A program made the position numbers and the translations under genes. Shown here piece by piece: positions 25,454 to 32,723 of a stretch of DNA of 42,566 nucleotides. Positions within the stretch are counted from its first letter, which is position 1, and each line of letters begins with the position of its first letter. This stretch comes from a virus, in the IMG/VR virus record IMGVR_UViG_3300036766_000811, positions 1-42,566 of that record. One strand, 5' to 3'. Under the pieces are notes generated by a model. It saw nothing but the letters and a program-made list of their open reading frames with translations. It made no database searches and was not told the origin of the DNA.

Positions 25454-26171
25454 CATAGGACTCCATGTTGTCGAACTGCTGTACATACTCATCTAATTCT
25501 GGGTTGTGTCCCTGCATCTCTGGAGTGATCTCAGAAGGATAGCCCCAATTGCCCCCTGTAGCCTTCCCAAATGGATGATAGGCTCTAATCTTAGTAGTAC
25601 GACCTGTTTTAAATCCTGCTGACTGTAACCTACTACAAACCACTCTCTCTTCTTTGCCTCGGTCTCCTCTAATCAGAGGCACATCTCCTTCGTCTTTCCA
25701 GCCACCAACAGACCAAACAGCCTGTCTATTCATAATCCTCATTACAGCTCCACACATATTTACCTCTTTAACATCCTCTGGGTCGTTTACTTCAAATCCT
25801 ACTGCTCCGATTAGAACGTGGGGGTGAAGAGAAATTGCAGCATATTCTTCTTTGTCCATCAACGCTACCATCTGGGTCAACCAATCTGGTTCAAGGTCAG
25901 GTACATAGATATCGTTGTCGCTGGTAATGAAGTAGTCACTCTCAGCTAAGCTCAAAGCCATCTGCCAAGCTGCTGTAACCCCAGCGTTCTGGCTCATATT
26001 AATGGTCATAAAGATCTCCTTCTCATAAACCTTGGCAATGTCATCATTACCACCATTGTTAATCAGGAAAAGTCTGTATGGATATTTAGTACGTTCTCTG
26101 AGGTAGATCAATGTCTGTTCTGTAAACATTGGTCGATGATAGGCACAGATAAATATATCTATTGGGGTCAC
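25428..26171 (-). CDS. Family 2 glycosyltransferase
   Basis: A 247-residue GT-A protein. It begins MTPIDIFICAYHRPMFTEQT. SQNAGVTAAWQMAL is the linker before the donor site, SDND at 84-87 (FITSDNDIYV). The C-terminal part has GGWKDEGDVPLIRGD, matching the acceptor region. It is soluble and follows the next GT2 gene with a four-base overlap, in line with tight co-translation. Confidence 0.85.
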   Translation of the reverse strand: MTPIDIFICAYHRPMFTEQTLIYLRERTKYPYRLFLINNGGNDDIAKVYEKEIFMTINMSQNAGVTAAWQMALSLAESDYFITSDNDIYVPDLEPDWLTQMVALMDKEEYAAISLHPHVLIGAVGFEVNDPEDVKEVNMCGAVMRIMNRQAVWSVGGWKDEGDVPLIRGDRGKEERVVCSRLQSAGFKTGRTTKIRAYHPFGKATGGNWGYPSEITPEMQGHNPELDEYVQQFDNMESYDEKTWLPK

Positions 26172-26977
26172 ATAACACCAACCTTTGAATGAACTATATA
26201 ATTGTGGTCATCAATCCATTTGCTGTGGTATTTACGAGTGTACTTATAGAAGAGATAGTAGTCATTACCCCAAGGGTTGCCTAATTCTTTAATCACTTTT
26301 TTTGGTTCATCTACATGATTTACGAAAAAGTACTTCTGTATCTCTGGAAACTCTAGTTGTGCCATCGCACTGAAATCAAATGGTGTTCCCATAAAGAGAT
26401 CTCTAATTGGTGGAGCTCCATAAGAAGTTCCATAATTGAGTGATGAACAATCTATACTGTAGATGTTTGTTGGGGGGAAAGCTCCTAAGTCCTCATATAC
26501 ATCTCTATGAAAAACAAATGTGCCATTCACTATTTTTCCTCCTCCAAAGGGGACATGGCCAACTCGTTTTTTCCTGAGACGAAACGCATTACGAACTGCC
26601 TCTGATCCATCAGGGTTGATATATCTGGCTCCAAAGTTAAAAATCTTATAACTTGGCCATCTTCGGAAGTAGCTATCCACTTTCTCCAAGTAATCCGGTT
26701 CGTATTCATCATCCGAGTCGAGGAAGCAAATGATCTCGCCTTTGGCTTTTTTGAGTCCTGCGTTATAGGCAACGACTCTCTCAGCGTGTTCTTTGTTGAT
26801 GACCCTAGCCCATTTCGGGACTGTGAATTCGACAGTCGAACCGTCGTTGACAACAAGCCATTCAAAATCTTTGAATGTTTGTTTCTCAAGGCTTTCTCCT
26901 GCTGCTTTAAGTCCATCTATCCTGTATTGGTTCCAAACGTGAACAGGCGTTAAGACTGTGAATCTTGGCCTTCCCAT
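26168..26977 (-). CDS. Family 2 glycosyltransferase
   Basis: A 269-residue classical GT2. FTVLTPVHVWNQYRIDGLKA opens the fold. NDGS at 44-47 binds the base, and DSDD at 87-90 (CFLDSDDEYEP) is the DxD metal site. GTFVFHRDVYEDLGAF belongs to the acceptor domain. The strong match to the family pattern makes the fold certain; the sugar moved cannot be read from sequence. It overlaps the upstream gene by 28 bases. Confidence 0.9.
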   Translation of the reverse strand: MGRPRFTVLTPVHVWNQYRIDGLKAAGESLEKQTFKDFEWLVVNDGSTVEFTVPKWARVINKEHAERVVAYNAGLKKAKGEIICFLDSDDEYEPDYLEKVDSYFRRWPSYKIFNFGARYINPDGSEAVRNAFRLRKKRVGHVPFGGGKIVNGTFVFHRDVYEDLGAFPPTNIYSIDCSSLNYGTSYGAPPIRDLFMGTPFDFSAMAQLEFPEIQKYFFVNHVDEPKKVIKELGNPWGNDYYLFYKYTRKYHSKWIDDHNYIVHSKVGVM

Positions 26978-27831
26978 TTGTCGGCATACTCCTTTTTGTC
27001 TACATTCATCTGTTCAGCATCACCTGGTACCAGAAATCCCGTGGCATGAGATATATGGAAAGTTCTTAATCTCTCACTACCTGCTACCTTCATACCTGCT
27101 TCTGTCATCCTACGGGTTAAGTCAACATCAGCAGCGTAGTTCATAAATCTTTCATCAAATAATCCACCCAACTTATCAAACATCGCCTTAGTCGTAAAAA
27201 GAGCAGAACCATCTCTAGTCTCGTTATTCAAACTTTCGTCTACTGTTTTGTCCAACCACTTTTTTCTGTGTTCTCTAGCTTCGATTGCTCTACCAAACAC
27301 TTCACCATACATAGGCTTGCCGTAAACCATATCAACAAGTTTTAAAGCATCTTTCATATCATCTGCCCAATGTTCATAAACTTCTACATCAGTACAAATA
27401 ATGGCTAGATACTCACCAAATGCAGCACGAATACCTTGATTAACAGCTTTAACGTAACCTAGATTTTCTTTATTAAGGATAAGTTTATCTGCATGCCAGT
27501 CTTTCGCATCTACCCCAACCGGACTAGCGTTATCCACAATAATAATCTCAATGGGGTTGTCTCCTGCGAAGTATCTAATCGTTCCAAGTGCATGACCCGT
27601 GTAGTGCATTAATGGATAATCTACGTTAAATACAGGCACAATTACAGATATAAGTCCAGGAATTGTTTTATGAGGTATACCATCTCCCAACAAATCGCTA
27701 GGTGGTTGAGCTTCTACTACTTTCTCTTCTGGAGTTTTAGCCTCGAATTGATGCTTTGAACATAGAGCCCACGTTAATCCATCTCCATAGGTTGCCGGTT
27801 CTCCGCATGCTTGACATAATTTAAGATCCAT
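26950..27831 (-). CDS. Family 2 glycosyltransferase with N-terminal zinc knuckle
   Basis: A 293-residue protein. Residues 1-30 carry Cys6, Cys9, Cys24 and His27 (CQACGE and CSKH), a likely zinc knuckle not usual in GT2. The core follows: VIVPVFNVDYPL, VDNAS at 99-103, NLGYVKAVNQGI and TDVE at 147-150 as the donor motif, then FDKLGGLFDERFMNYAADVD as the acceptor motif. The knuckle may bind a partner, for example a virion or scaffold component. It starts 60 bases after the GroES-like gene. Confidence 0.85.
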   Translation of the reverse strand: MDLKLCQACGEPATYGDGLTWALCSKHQFEAKTPEEKVVEAQPPSDLLGDGIPHKTIPGLISVIVPVFNVDYPLMHYTGHALGTIRYFAGDNPIEIIIVDNASPVGVDAKDWHADKLILNKENLGYVKAVNQGIRAAFGEYLAIICTDVEVYEHWADDMKDALKLVDMVYGKPMYGEVFGRAIEAREHRKKWLDKTVDESLNNETRDGSALFTTKAMFDKLGGLFDERFMNYAADVDLTRRMTEAGMKVAGSERLRTFHISHATGFLVPGDAEQMNVDKKEYADKWEGQDSQS

Positions 27832-27865
27832 TTAGTTTGTTTATTATCTCTGATACTTCACCTGC

Positions 27866-27894
27866 TGTATATAATTTTAAATACTTAGTTCTAA
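27866..27894 (-). promoter_or_regulatory. Weak minus-strand promoter candidate with palindrome
   Basis: TTAGAA (27894-27889), a 17-base spacer and TATACA (27871-27866) lie upstream of the GT2 gene at 27831. The palindrome ACTTAGTTCTAAGT (27884-27897) overlaps the -35 box. The boxes match the consensus only partly, so this is a candidate internal promoter. Nothing else occupies the 59-base gap. Confidence 0.25.
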
Positions 27895-28163
27895 GTCTCG
27901 CTGTTAGACCCTTCGATAATAGCAAAGCATCTTTCTTCTTTGATGAAACCTTTTTGTGTTCCAATTTCCATTGGTTCCCAAATACCGTGATGTACATAGA
28001 TCAAATCCCCTTTCTTAAAATCTTTTACTGTATTGCCTACTTCAATTACCTTGGCTATATCAAAGTTGGTCATATCGGCTCTAGGTAAGATTATCCCAGC
28101 TCGCATAGGACTATCCTCTTTCATAACCTCTATTAATAATACGTCTCTAACTGGTCGAATCAT
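27891..28163 (-). CDS. groES: GroES-like co-chaperonin
   Basis: A 90-residue protein of normal Cpn10 length. It follows the family outline: IRPVRDVLLIEV at the start, AGIILPRAD in the mobile-loop-to-core region, AKVIEVGN, FKKGDLIYVHHG and a closing strand CFAIIEG. GroES caps GroEL during protein folding; some phages (T4 gp31-like) bring their own to fold capsid proteins. The mobile loop is shorter than in bacterial GroES. It overlaps the dehydrogenase gene by 17 bases. Confidence 0.85.
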   Translation of the reverse strand: MIRPVRDVLLIEVMKEDSPMRAGIILPRADMTNFDIAKVIEVGNTVKDFKKGDLIYVHHGIWEPMEIGTQKGFIKEERCFAIIEGSNSET

Positions 28164-28902
28164 TTATTGCCTTTACTACTCCCAACAATGGAGAACCTGT
28201 GATTGCTGCAAATGCCTCTAAGTCCTTAGGTAAGCAGTGTCCTCGTACTCCACGTTGTTCCTTGTAGAATATCTCTGTGTGGTTCTTCATACCGTATGGA
28301 TGCTTTTCAAGGATTTCCCGGACTCTTTGATAATTTGCTCCACTTTTTTGACAATAGTCATATACTTGGTTGGCGAATATAACTTTAGTCGAGAAGAAGG
28401 CGTTAAGTGCAAGTTTGGCTGTTTCTGCGGTGGCGTTATCTGTAAATATGATCGGTGAGTGCTTTGTGACATTCCTGTAGAGTGATGCAACCTCTTCTCT
28501 ATGGACTCCATCATATCCACCGATGAGAACGAACGGTGGGCTTTTAATGTCTTTTTCCCAAGTATCTTCTGAGAGAAATTCAGGGTTACTAATGACTGCT
28601 TCTGGGCGAATCTGGCTAGCAAGATGATCGGCAAAGCCAGGCCATACCGTACTTCTAATGATGAAGATTGGCCCTTGTCGAATTGAATTGATTTGCCGAA
28701 CCATCTCCATGATAGGCTGTACAACATAGTCGCCATCCTTAACAGGAGTCGGGAGACAAATAAAAACATACCGGCAGTGAGCAACGTCATTGAGTGAACA
28801 TGTAGTTTTTGTTTCATCTAAATCAAATCTTTTCTCAATCCCGAATAATGTTCCTGTAGCGTTGCCAATCATCCCATTACCGACAATGGCAGCCTGTTCC
28901 AT
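28147..28902 (-). CDS. UDP-glucose/GDP-mannose dehydrogenase-like, C-terminally short
   Basis: A 251-residue protein. The NAD-binding loop is VGNGMIGNATG. FICLPTPVKDGDY, FIIRSTVWPGF, SNPEFLSEDTWEKDI and the catalytic Cys in GVRGHCLPKDLEAF are all typical of UDP-glucose dehydrogenases. The usual enzyme has about 430 residues. The C-terminal NDP-binding domain is missing: the frame ends 29 residues after the Cys helix. It could be an active mini-version that needs a partner, or a truncated relative. It would give a uronic acid donor if active. Confidence 0.8.
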   Translation of the reverse strand: MEQAAIVGNGMIGNATGTLFGIEKRFDLDETKTTCSLNDVAHCRYVFICLPTPVKDGDYVVQPIMEMVRQINSIRQGPIFIIRSTVWPGFADHLASQIRPEAVISNPEFLSEDTWEKDIKSPPFVLIGGYDGVHREEVASLYRNVTKHSPIIFTDNATAETAKLALNAFFSTKVIFANQVYDYCQKSGANYQRVREILEKHPYGMKNHTEIFYKEQRGVRGHCLPKDLEAFAAITGSPLLGVVKAINDSTS

Positions 28903-30245
28903 TACTCTTCAAAGAACAGTGGTTCTAACTCCTTTTTAAATACTGTATCTAGATTACGGTTCTTCCTAAGAAAGTTAGCTAAAGCTAGATCCTTGTATGA
29001 ATTGAGTTTAGATACAATCATACCTGCGGTTTCTTGATGGTAGATCTTCTCGTGGTGTTTCCTCTCATCCTCAGAAACCTTATCAGGTCCATACTGTGTA
29101 TTTGTATTTCCGGCTAATCCTGAGAGTACATCTATATTACTGGAGTACTTTCTAAATATAGCGTTCTGTCCAAAGATGTCTCTGAAAGGTGGAAAGTCTT
29201 GATTTAAGACCATTACACACTTATTTATTCCTGCTTCTTGTGTAACCAAACTATAACTCTCACTCATAGAAGGCATAATCATCACATTAGCGAGTCGTTG
29301 GATTCCAAGTGCATCATCATAGGGAACTTCGACAGACCACTCTGGTCTGTGTTCAGAAGTAAAGATTAACTCTTCACTATTCAAACCCCAATCTATCCCT
29401 ATATTTTTAAGATCATCTCTGTAAGTAATCTTATCTCCACCAGTAGAATGAAAGTCGGTTACAATCATTCTAACTTTAAGGCCGAAGTCTTTAATCATAG
29501 CCATAGTCTTTATAGCCATCTCTACATTTTTTCCTCGGTCTAATCTGCATCCATACACACATACAGCATCAGCATCTAAGATCTTCTTTTCTCGCATAAA
29601 CTGAGCCACATCTTTAGATAATCCTAGAACCTGTCCGACATCAGATGGGTGGTGAACGATTCTGACCACTTCTTCATCTACACCAAAATCGTTAGCTATT
29701 CTAGGAATTGAATAATGGTTAAAGAAAACGTAAAGAGAATTAGGAAAAGGTTTTTTAACGAGTTCTAAATACTCATCTGCGAAGATAGGTCTAAGAGCGT
29801 TTAAAGTGATCGGACTAGTGGCTGAGTGTATCCAATGTAACCATTTGATATTAGGGTGCTTAGAAGCCACTCTACGGGCTGCAAAGTTATGTTTTAAGGC
29901 TGCGTTCTGGTAGATAACATCGTGGCTGATGACTACATCTATATTTTTTAAGATTTTCTCTAATGCTTGTTCTGTAGTGGTAACATCTTCATCGAATGTT
30001 TCATCCTTCTTAACTTCATTGTGACAAGCTACGGTTGGAATACGAGCAATAGTCACTTCCGGTAAACCAAAAGCTCCGGCTCCCTCTGTTTTAAAACTTT
30101 CTTGAACTATAACTGTGGGGTGATAACCATTACTGACCAACATTTTAATTTGGTCGTTGGCAATTCTACATAAAGAGTAAGCTGGTGAAAAGTCTGCGAA
30201 TGTTGTGAAAATCGCTATGCGTTTAGGATCTTGTATCTCTTCCAT
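28902..30245 (-). CDS. GT-B fold (family 4) glycosyltransferase
   Basis: A 447-residue protein. The N-terminal domain begins RIAIFTTFADFSPAYSLCRI. The C-terminal domain has VCVYGCRLDRGKNVEMAIKT (about 228-247) and MPSMSESYSLVTQEAGINK with Glu329 and Glu337 as the GT4 E-x7-E donor motif. It is the first gene of the large glycosyl operon, preceded by a TTGACA element. It probably starts or extends the glycan with a nucleotide sugar. No membrane segment. Confidence 0.85.
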   Translation of the reverse strand: MEEIQDPKRIAIFTTFADFSPAYSLCRIANDQIKMLVSNGYHPTVIVQESFKTEGAGAFGLPEVTIARIPTVACHNEVKKDETFDEDVTTTEQALEKILKNIDVVISHDVIYQNAALKHNFAARRVASKHPNIKWLHWIHSATSPITLNALRPIFADEYLELVKKPFPNSLYVFFNHYSIPRIANDFGVDEEVVRIVHHPSDVGQVLGLSKDVAQFMREKKILDADAVCVYGCRLDRGKNVEMAIKTMAMIKDFGLKVRMIVTDFHSTGGDKITYRDDLKNIGIDWGLNSEELIFTSEHRPEWSVEVPYDDALGIQRLANVMIMPSMSESYSLVTQEAGINKCVMVLNQDFPPFRDIFGQNAIFRKYSSNIDVLSGLAGNTNTQYGPDKVSEDERKHHEKIYHQETAGMIVSKLNSYKDLALANFLRKNRNLDTVFKKELEPLFFEE

Positions 30246-30252
30246 CCCATAA

Positions 30253-30282
30253 AGCGTACTATTATTTTTCGGTGTTTGTCAA
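30253..30282 (-). promoter_or_regulatory. TTGACA element before glycosyl operon
   Basis: On the minus strand TTGACA (30282-30277) is followed by AACACC, and 18 bases later TACGCT (30258-30253) is a poor -10. The TTGACA-MMM-CC arrangement resembles the elements at 31655, 33349 and 34646. It is the only gap (40 bases) before a run of overlapping genes, so it is the likely promoter of the glycosyl block. Confidence 0.4.
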
Positions 30283-30285
30283 ATC

Positions 30286-30612
30286 CTAGGTATAAAGTGG
30301 TATGCCTGCTAAACAAATCTCAGAGTTTGTATTACCACCTTGATCTATTACAGCATAAACACCATTTTTGAAAAAGAGAGGGTTGGGAAATACCTGACAA
30401 TCATCATAAGCTGTTGAAGAATCCAATACCCATCTGAGATTTTGTTTCGTTCCATTACCATTATCATAGAAGGAAACGTGAGCTGCTCCACCACCTGATG
30501 TCAGTTTTAAAGCTGTAATCTCAATCGAATGATTAGTGAACTGAAAAGCCTGTCCATCTGCTGTTGGTTGCCAGACTGCTTGTGGTAGTGCGTATGTTTG
30601 TTTAACTGACAT
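30286..30612 (-). CDS. Small virion surface protein
   Basis: A 108-residue all-beta protein (SIEITALKLTSGGGAAHVSF, FFKNGVYAVIDQGGN). It has no stalk and no enzymatic motif. Proteins of this size and make-up often decorate heads or fibres. It is translationally coupled to the preceding Thr/Ser gene (TAATG). Family not recognised. Confidence 0.6.
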   Translation of the reverse strand: MSVKQTYALPQAVWQPTADGQAFQFTNHSIEITALKLTSGGGAAHVSFYDNGNGTKQNLRWVLDSSTAYDDCQVFPNPLFFKNGVYAVIDQGGNTNSEICLAGIPLYT

Positions 30613-30950
30613 TATAGTGTTGTTGTTGTTGATGTCGACGTACTGCTAGTCGTGCTGGTTGATGATGACGTAGTCGTGCTGGTAGTAGTCGTGGTTGTGC
30701 TGGTCGTGGTTGTAGTGGTTGAAGTACTAGTCGTGGTTGTCGTAAGTAATGTTGCATAGTACCAAGCTCCTGAAATCGGATTAGTTGCAGAAGGAGACGG
30801 ATCATCAAAAACGTAAAGTCTATTATTGGTTGAATCAATCCACCATTCACCATCTCTAGGTGCTGTTGGGAACACACCAGTAGTAATAACCCTCTTACTG
30901 CCAATAAGGTTACTAAATTTTGTTCCGATGAAAGGTCCTTTAGTTGCCAT
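30612..30950 (-). CDS. Short virion protein with Thr/Ser tail (paralogue 1)
   Basis: A 112-residue protein. A short domain of about 68 residues (FIGTKFSNLIGSKRVITTG, DGEWWIDSTNNRLYVF) precedes about 44 residues of Thr/Ser ending in TTTTL. The core pattern, DGE/GDE then DSTN then Tyr/Trp strands, recurs in the next two genes. All three are joined by one-base overlaps. They lie directly downstream of the capsid gene, so they are candidates for head decoration or head fibres. Confidence 0.7.
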   Translation of the reverse strand: MATKGPFIGTKFSNLIGSKRVITTGVFPTAPRDGEWWIDSTNNRLYVFDDPSPSATNPISGAWYYATLLTTTTTSTSTTTTTTSTTTTTTSTTTSSSTSTTSSTSTSTTTTL

Positions 30951-31237
30951 TATATTGTTGTTGTTGTACTCGTACTTGACGATGTACTGGTTGAACTCGA
31001 TGTCGATGTGCTCGTTGATGTCGTGCTGGTACTCGTACTACTACTAGTTGATGTACTGGTACTCGTAGAAGTACTAGTAAATACAGCACCTAACCAATAA
31101 GTTCCAGTCCAAACATACCATCCTTTATTGGTTGAATCCCAAAATTCGTCTCCAACTAAAGGATCTACAGGTTGAAGTGTAACCGTTCTTATAGCTCCTA
31201 CTATGTTCGTTATATGTGTTCCTGTTTCTCTAGCCAT
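30950..31237 (-). CDS. Short virion protein with Thr/Ser tail (paralogue 2)
   Basis: A 95-residue protein. Head domain of about 53 residues (HITNIVGAIRTVTLQ, DPLVGDEFWDSTNKGWYVWT), then about 42 residues of Thr/Ser ending TTTTI. It resembles its two neighbours in the GDE-x-W-DSTN-x-Y/W pattern. The tail is a possible carrier for glycan, as in the longer stalks. Confidence 0.7.
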   Translation of the reverse strand: MARETGTHITNIVGAIRTVTLQPVDPLVGDEFWDSTNKGWYVWTGTYWLGAVFTSTSTSTSTSTSSSTSTSTTSTSTSTSSSTSTSSSTSTTTTI

Positions 31238-31617
31238 TATACTGTTGTACTTGTTGTTGTGCTCGTTGTTGACGTTGACGATGTAGTACTGGTGCTCGTG
31301 GTCGTAGTACTGGTTGTAGTCGTTGTTGTAGATGTCGTAGTCGTAGTTGTAGATGTCGTAGTGCTAGTCGTACTGGTAGTGGTACTAGTCGTAGATGTTG
31401 ACGATGAAGTTGACGTTGACGAACTGGTCGTTGTACTTGTTGAACTTCTTTGTGAAATCTGAAATCCTCTCCAATTAAGACCATCAAAACGTAGATATCC
31501 TTGAATGGTCGTACTGTTAATAACTGTTGTATTAAGATATTCATCGCCAGCTACCGGATTAGTTGGATCCGTTGATCTGCGTTCAAGACCTCCTATCAAT
31601 GCTGAAAAGTTACTCAC
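31237..31617 (-). CDS. Short virion protein with Thr/Ser tail (paralogue 3)
   Basis: A 126-residue protein. Head domain of about 56 residues (MSNFSALIGGLERRST, DPTNPVAGDEYLNTT, YLRFDGLNWRGF), then about 70 residues of Thr/Ser ending STTV. It is the first of three coupled paralogues after the shared promoter-like repeat at 31635-31655. The increasing tail lengths (42, 44, 70) suggest repeat expansion. Confidence 0.7.
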   Translation of the reverse strand: MSNFSALIGGLERRSTDPTNPVAGDEYLNTTVINSTTIQGYLRFDGLNWRGFQISQRSSTSTTTSSSTSTSSSTSTTSTTTSTTSTTTSTTTTTTSTTTTTTSTTTTSTSTTSSTSTTSTTTSTTV

Positions 31618-31634
31618 ACTCTTAATTTACTTGA

Positions 31635-31655
31635 TGGAGTTATGGTGGTGTCAAG
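31635..31655. repeat. 21-nt exact repeat, copy 1 (promoter-like)
   Basis: The plus strand reads TGGAGTTATGGTGGTGTCAAG; the minus strand contains TTGACACCACCAT. An exact second copy lies at 33329-33349. Each copy is just upstream of a minus-strand gene start. At 19 bases after TTGACA a weak TAAATT serves as a possible -10. It may be a shared promoter or an operator. Confidence 0.6.
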
Positions 31656-31679
31656 TGTTAAGATGAGTTTGCCGTCATC

Positions 31680-31859
31680 ATGGCAAGACCTTTATTAGAT
31701 TGTTTATATTGTGGAAAGCCTTTTTACCCTGTTGATGGGCGACTTCAATCACAGAAGTACTGCAAACCCAGTCATAGGAAAAATGCGTTTAGGAAGCGTA
31801 AGCTGCCCCGTCACCTTTTGAAGCCCAGAAGCCTCTCCAGTCACCGAAGCCGTTTGTGA
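31680..31859 (+). CDS. Small plus-strand zinc-finger protein
   Basis: A 59-residue frame, opposite in direction to all neighbours. Cys8, Cys11, Cys28 and His32 form CxxC...CxxxH (CLYCGKPF, then QKYCKPSH) followed by a basic NAFRKRK helix. That is a common small DNA-binding pattern and unlikely by chance. The last 71 bases overlap the end of the capsid gene. No clear ribosome binding site is seen, which lowers confidence. Function unknown; a small regulator is possible. Confidence 0.45.
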   Translation: MARPLLDCLYCGKPFYPVDGRLQSQKYCKPSHRKNAFRKRKLPRHLLKPRSLSSHRSRL

Positions 31860-32706
31860 ATCGTTCTCGTGCTTTGTATAGGTAAGCGTCTGTTTCAAAT
31901 GATGTGTCATTCTTAAATTCTGCTTTGTCTCTCCAGAACCACATGAAGTTGGCTTGGTCTGTGTCGCAAAGGTACCATGCTGTGGTTGAAATGTTGTCTA
32001 GGTAGATCCAAGGTACTATCTGTAATGTACCTTTGTAGAAATTCAAGTCATTGTCGGCTGTGCCGGCTCGTAGATTGGATTCAAACAAGATCCTAGCTGT
32101 TTTCTCAAGAGCGATAGGTACATAAAGTTTGTTAGGCATTACGTCAACTTTCATACCTTTGTCGTCAAGTTGGTTCCTCATAGCTAGTCGAGCTGTCTCG
32201 TAGTTAGCCTCAGTTAGAGTCAATCCAGTTGCAGATGCGTTTGACTGTGAAGATCCGCCATCTGATCGAGGGTGAACTGTTGATGCAAGTGATTTAGCAT
32301 CTCCTCCAAGATAAGATTGGTTGAAAGCTCTTGCGACTACAAGTGATCCGGAGTTTTCTTCCCATCGTCTCATTGATTTACCAAGAAGTGCTGGCATTCT
32401 TGAGATGATGTTGTATTGGTCATCATCAAGTGATTCTCTTGATACTTTGAATCCCTTAGCGTATGTGATGTGGGTGAAGACTGTGTCGTACATCTGTACT
32501 GGGTCTTCGTAAGAAATTGGTGCGTTTTCTGATTTAGGTACTGGATATCCAAAACCTGTGAAGGCTGAGATCCTCTCATCCTGTTTCATGGATGACTTTA
32601 CATTGAACAAAGATGTGTAAATTCTCTCTGTTTCCTTGTAGTTGTCAAGAAAGATCTCCAGAAACCCTGGTTCTAAAGTATCGCCTATGTTTGCTTTTAA
32701 TATCAT
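31789..32706 (-). CDS. Major capsid protein (Mu gpT / HK97-fold type)
   Basis: A 305-residue protein, matching the length of Mu gpT-type capsid proteins. The segments SAFTGFGYPVPKSENAPISY and YAKGFKVSRESLDDDQYN are typical of this family, with a long helix (GKSMRRWEENSGSLVVARAF) after. FYKGTLQIVPWIYLDN is the P-domain/A-domain border. No N-terminal delta domain or protease is seen, so scaffolding is by the separate protein at 33834. Upstream genes are decoration and scaffold. It is probably the most abundant virion protein. Confidence 0.9.
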   Translation of the reverse strand: MILKANIGDTLEPGFLEIFLDNYKETERIYTSLFNVKSSMKQDERISAFTGFGYPVPKSENAPISYEDPVQMYDTVFTHITYAKGFKVSRESLDDDQYNIISRMPALLGKSMRRWEENSGSLVVARAFNQSYLGGDAKSLASTVHPRSDGGSSQSNASATGLTLTEANYETARLAMRNQLDDKGMKVDVMPNKLYVPIALEKTARILFESNLRAGTADNDLNFYKGTLQIVPWIYLDNISTTAWYLCDTDQANFMWFWRDKAEFKNDTSFETDAYLYKARERFTNGFGDWRGFWASKGDGAAYAS

Positions 32707-32723
32707 GTTATTTTTATATTATA

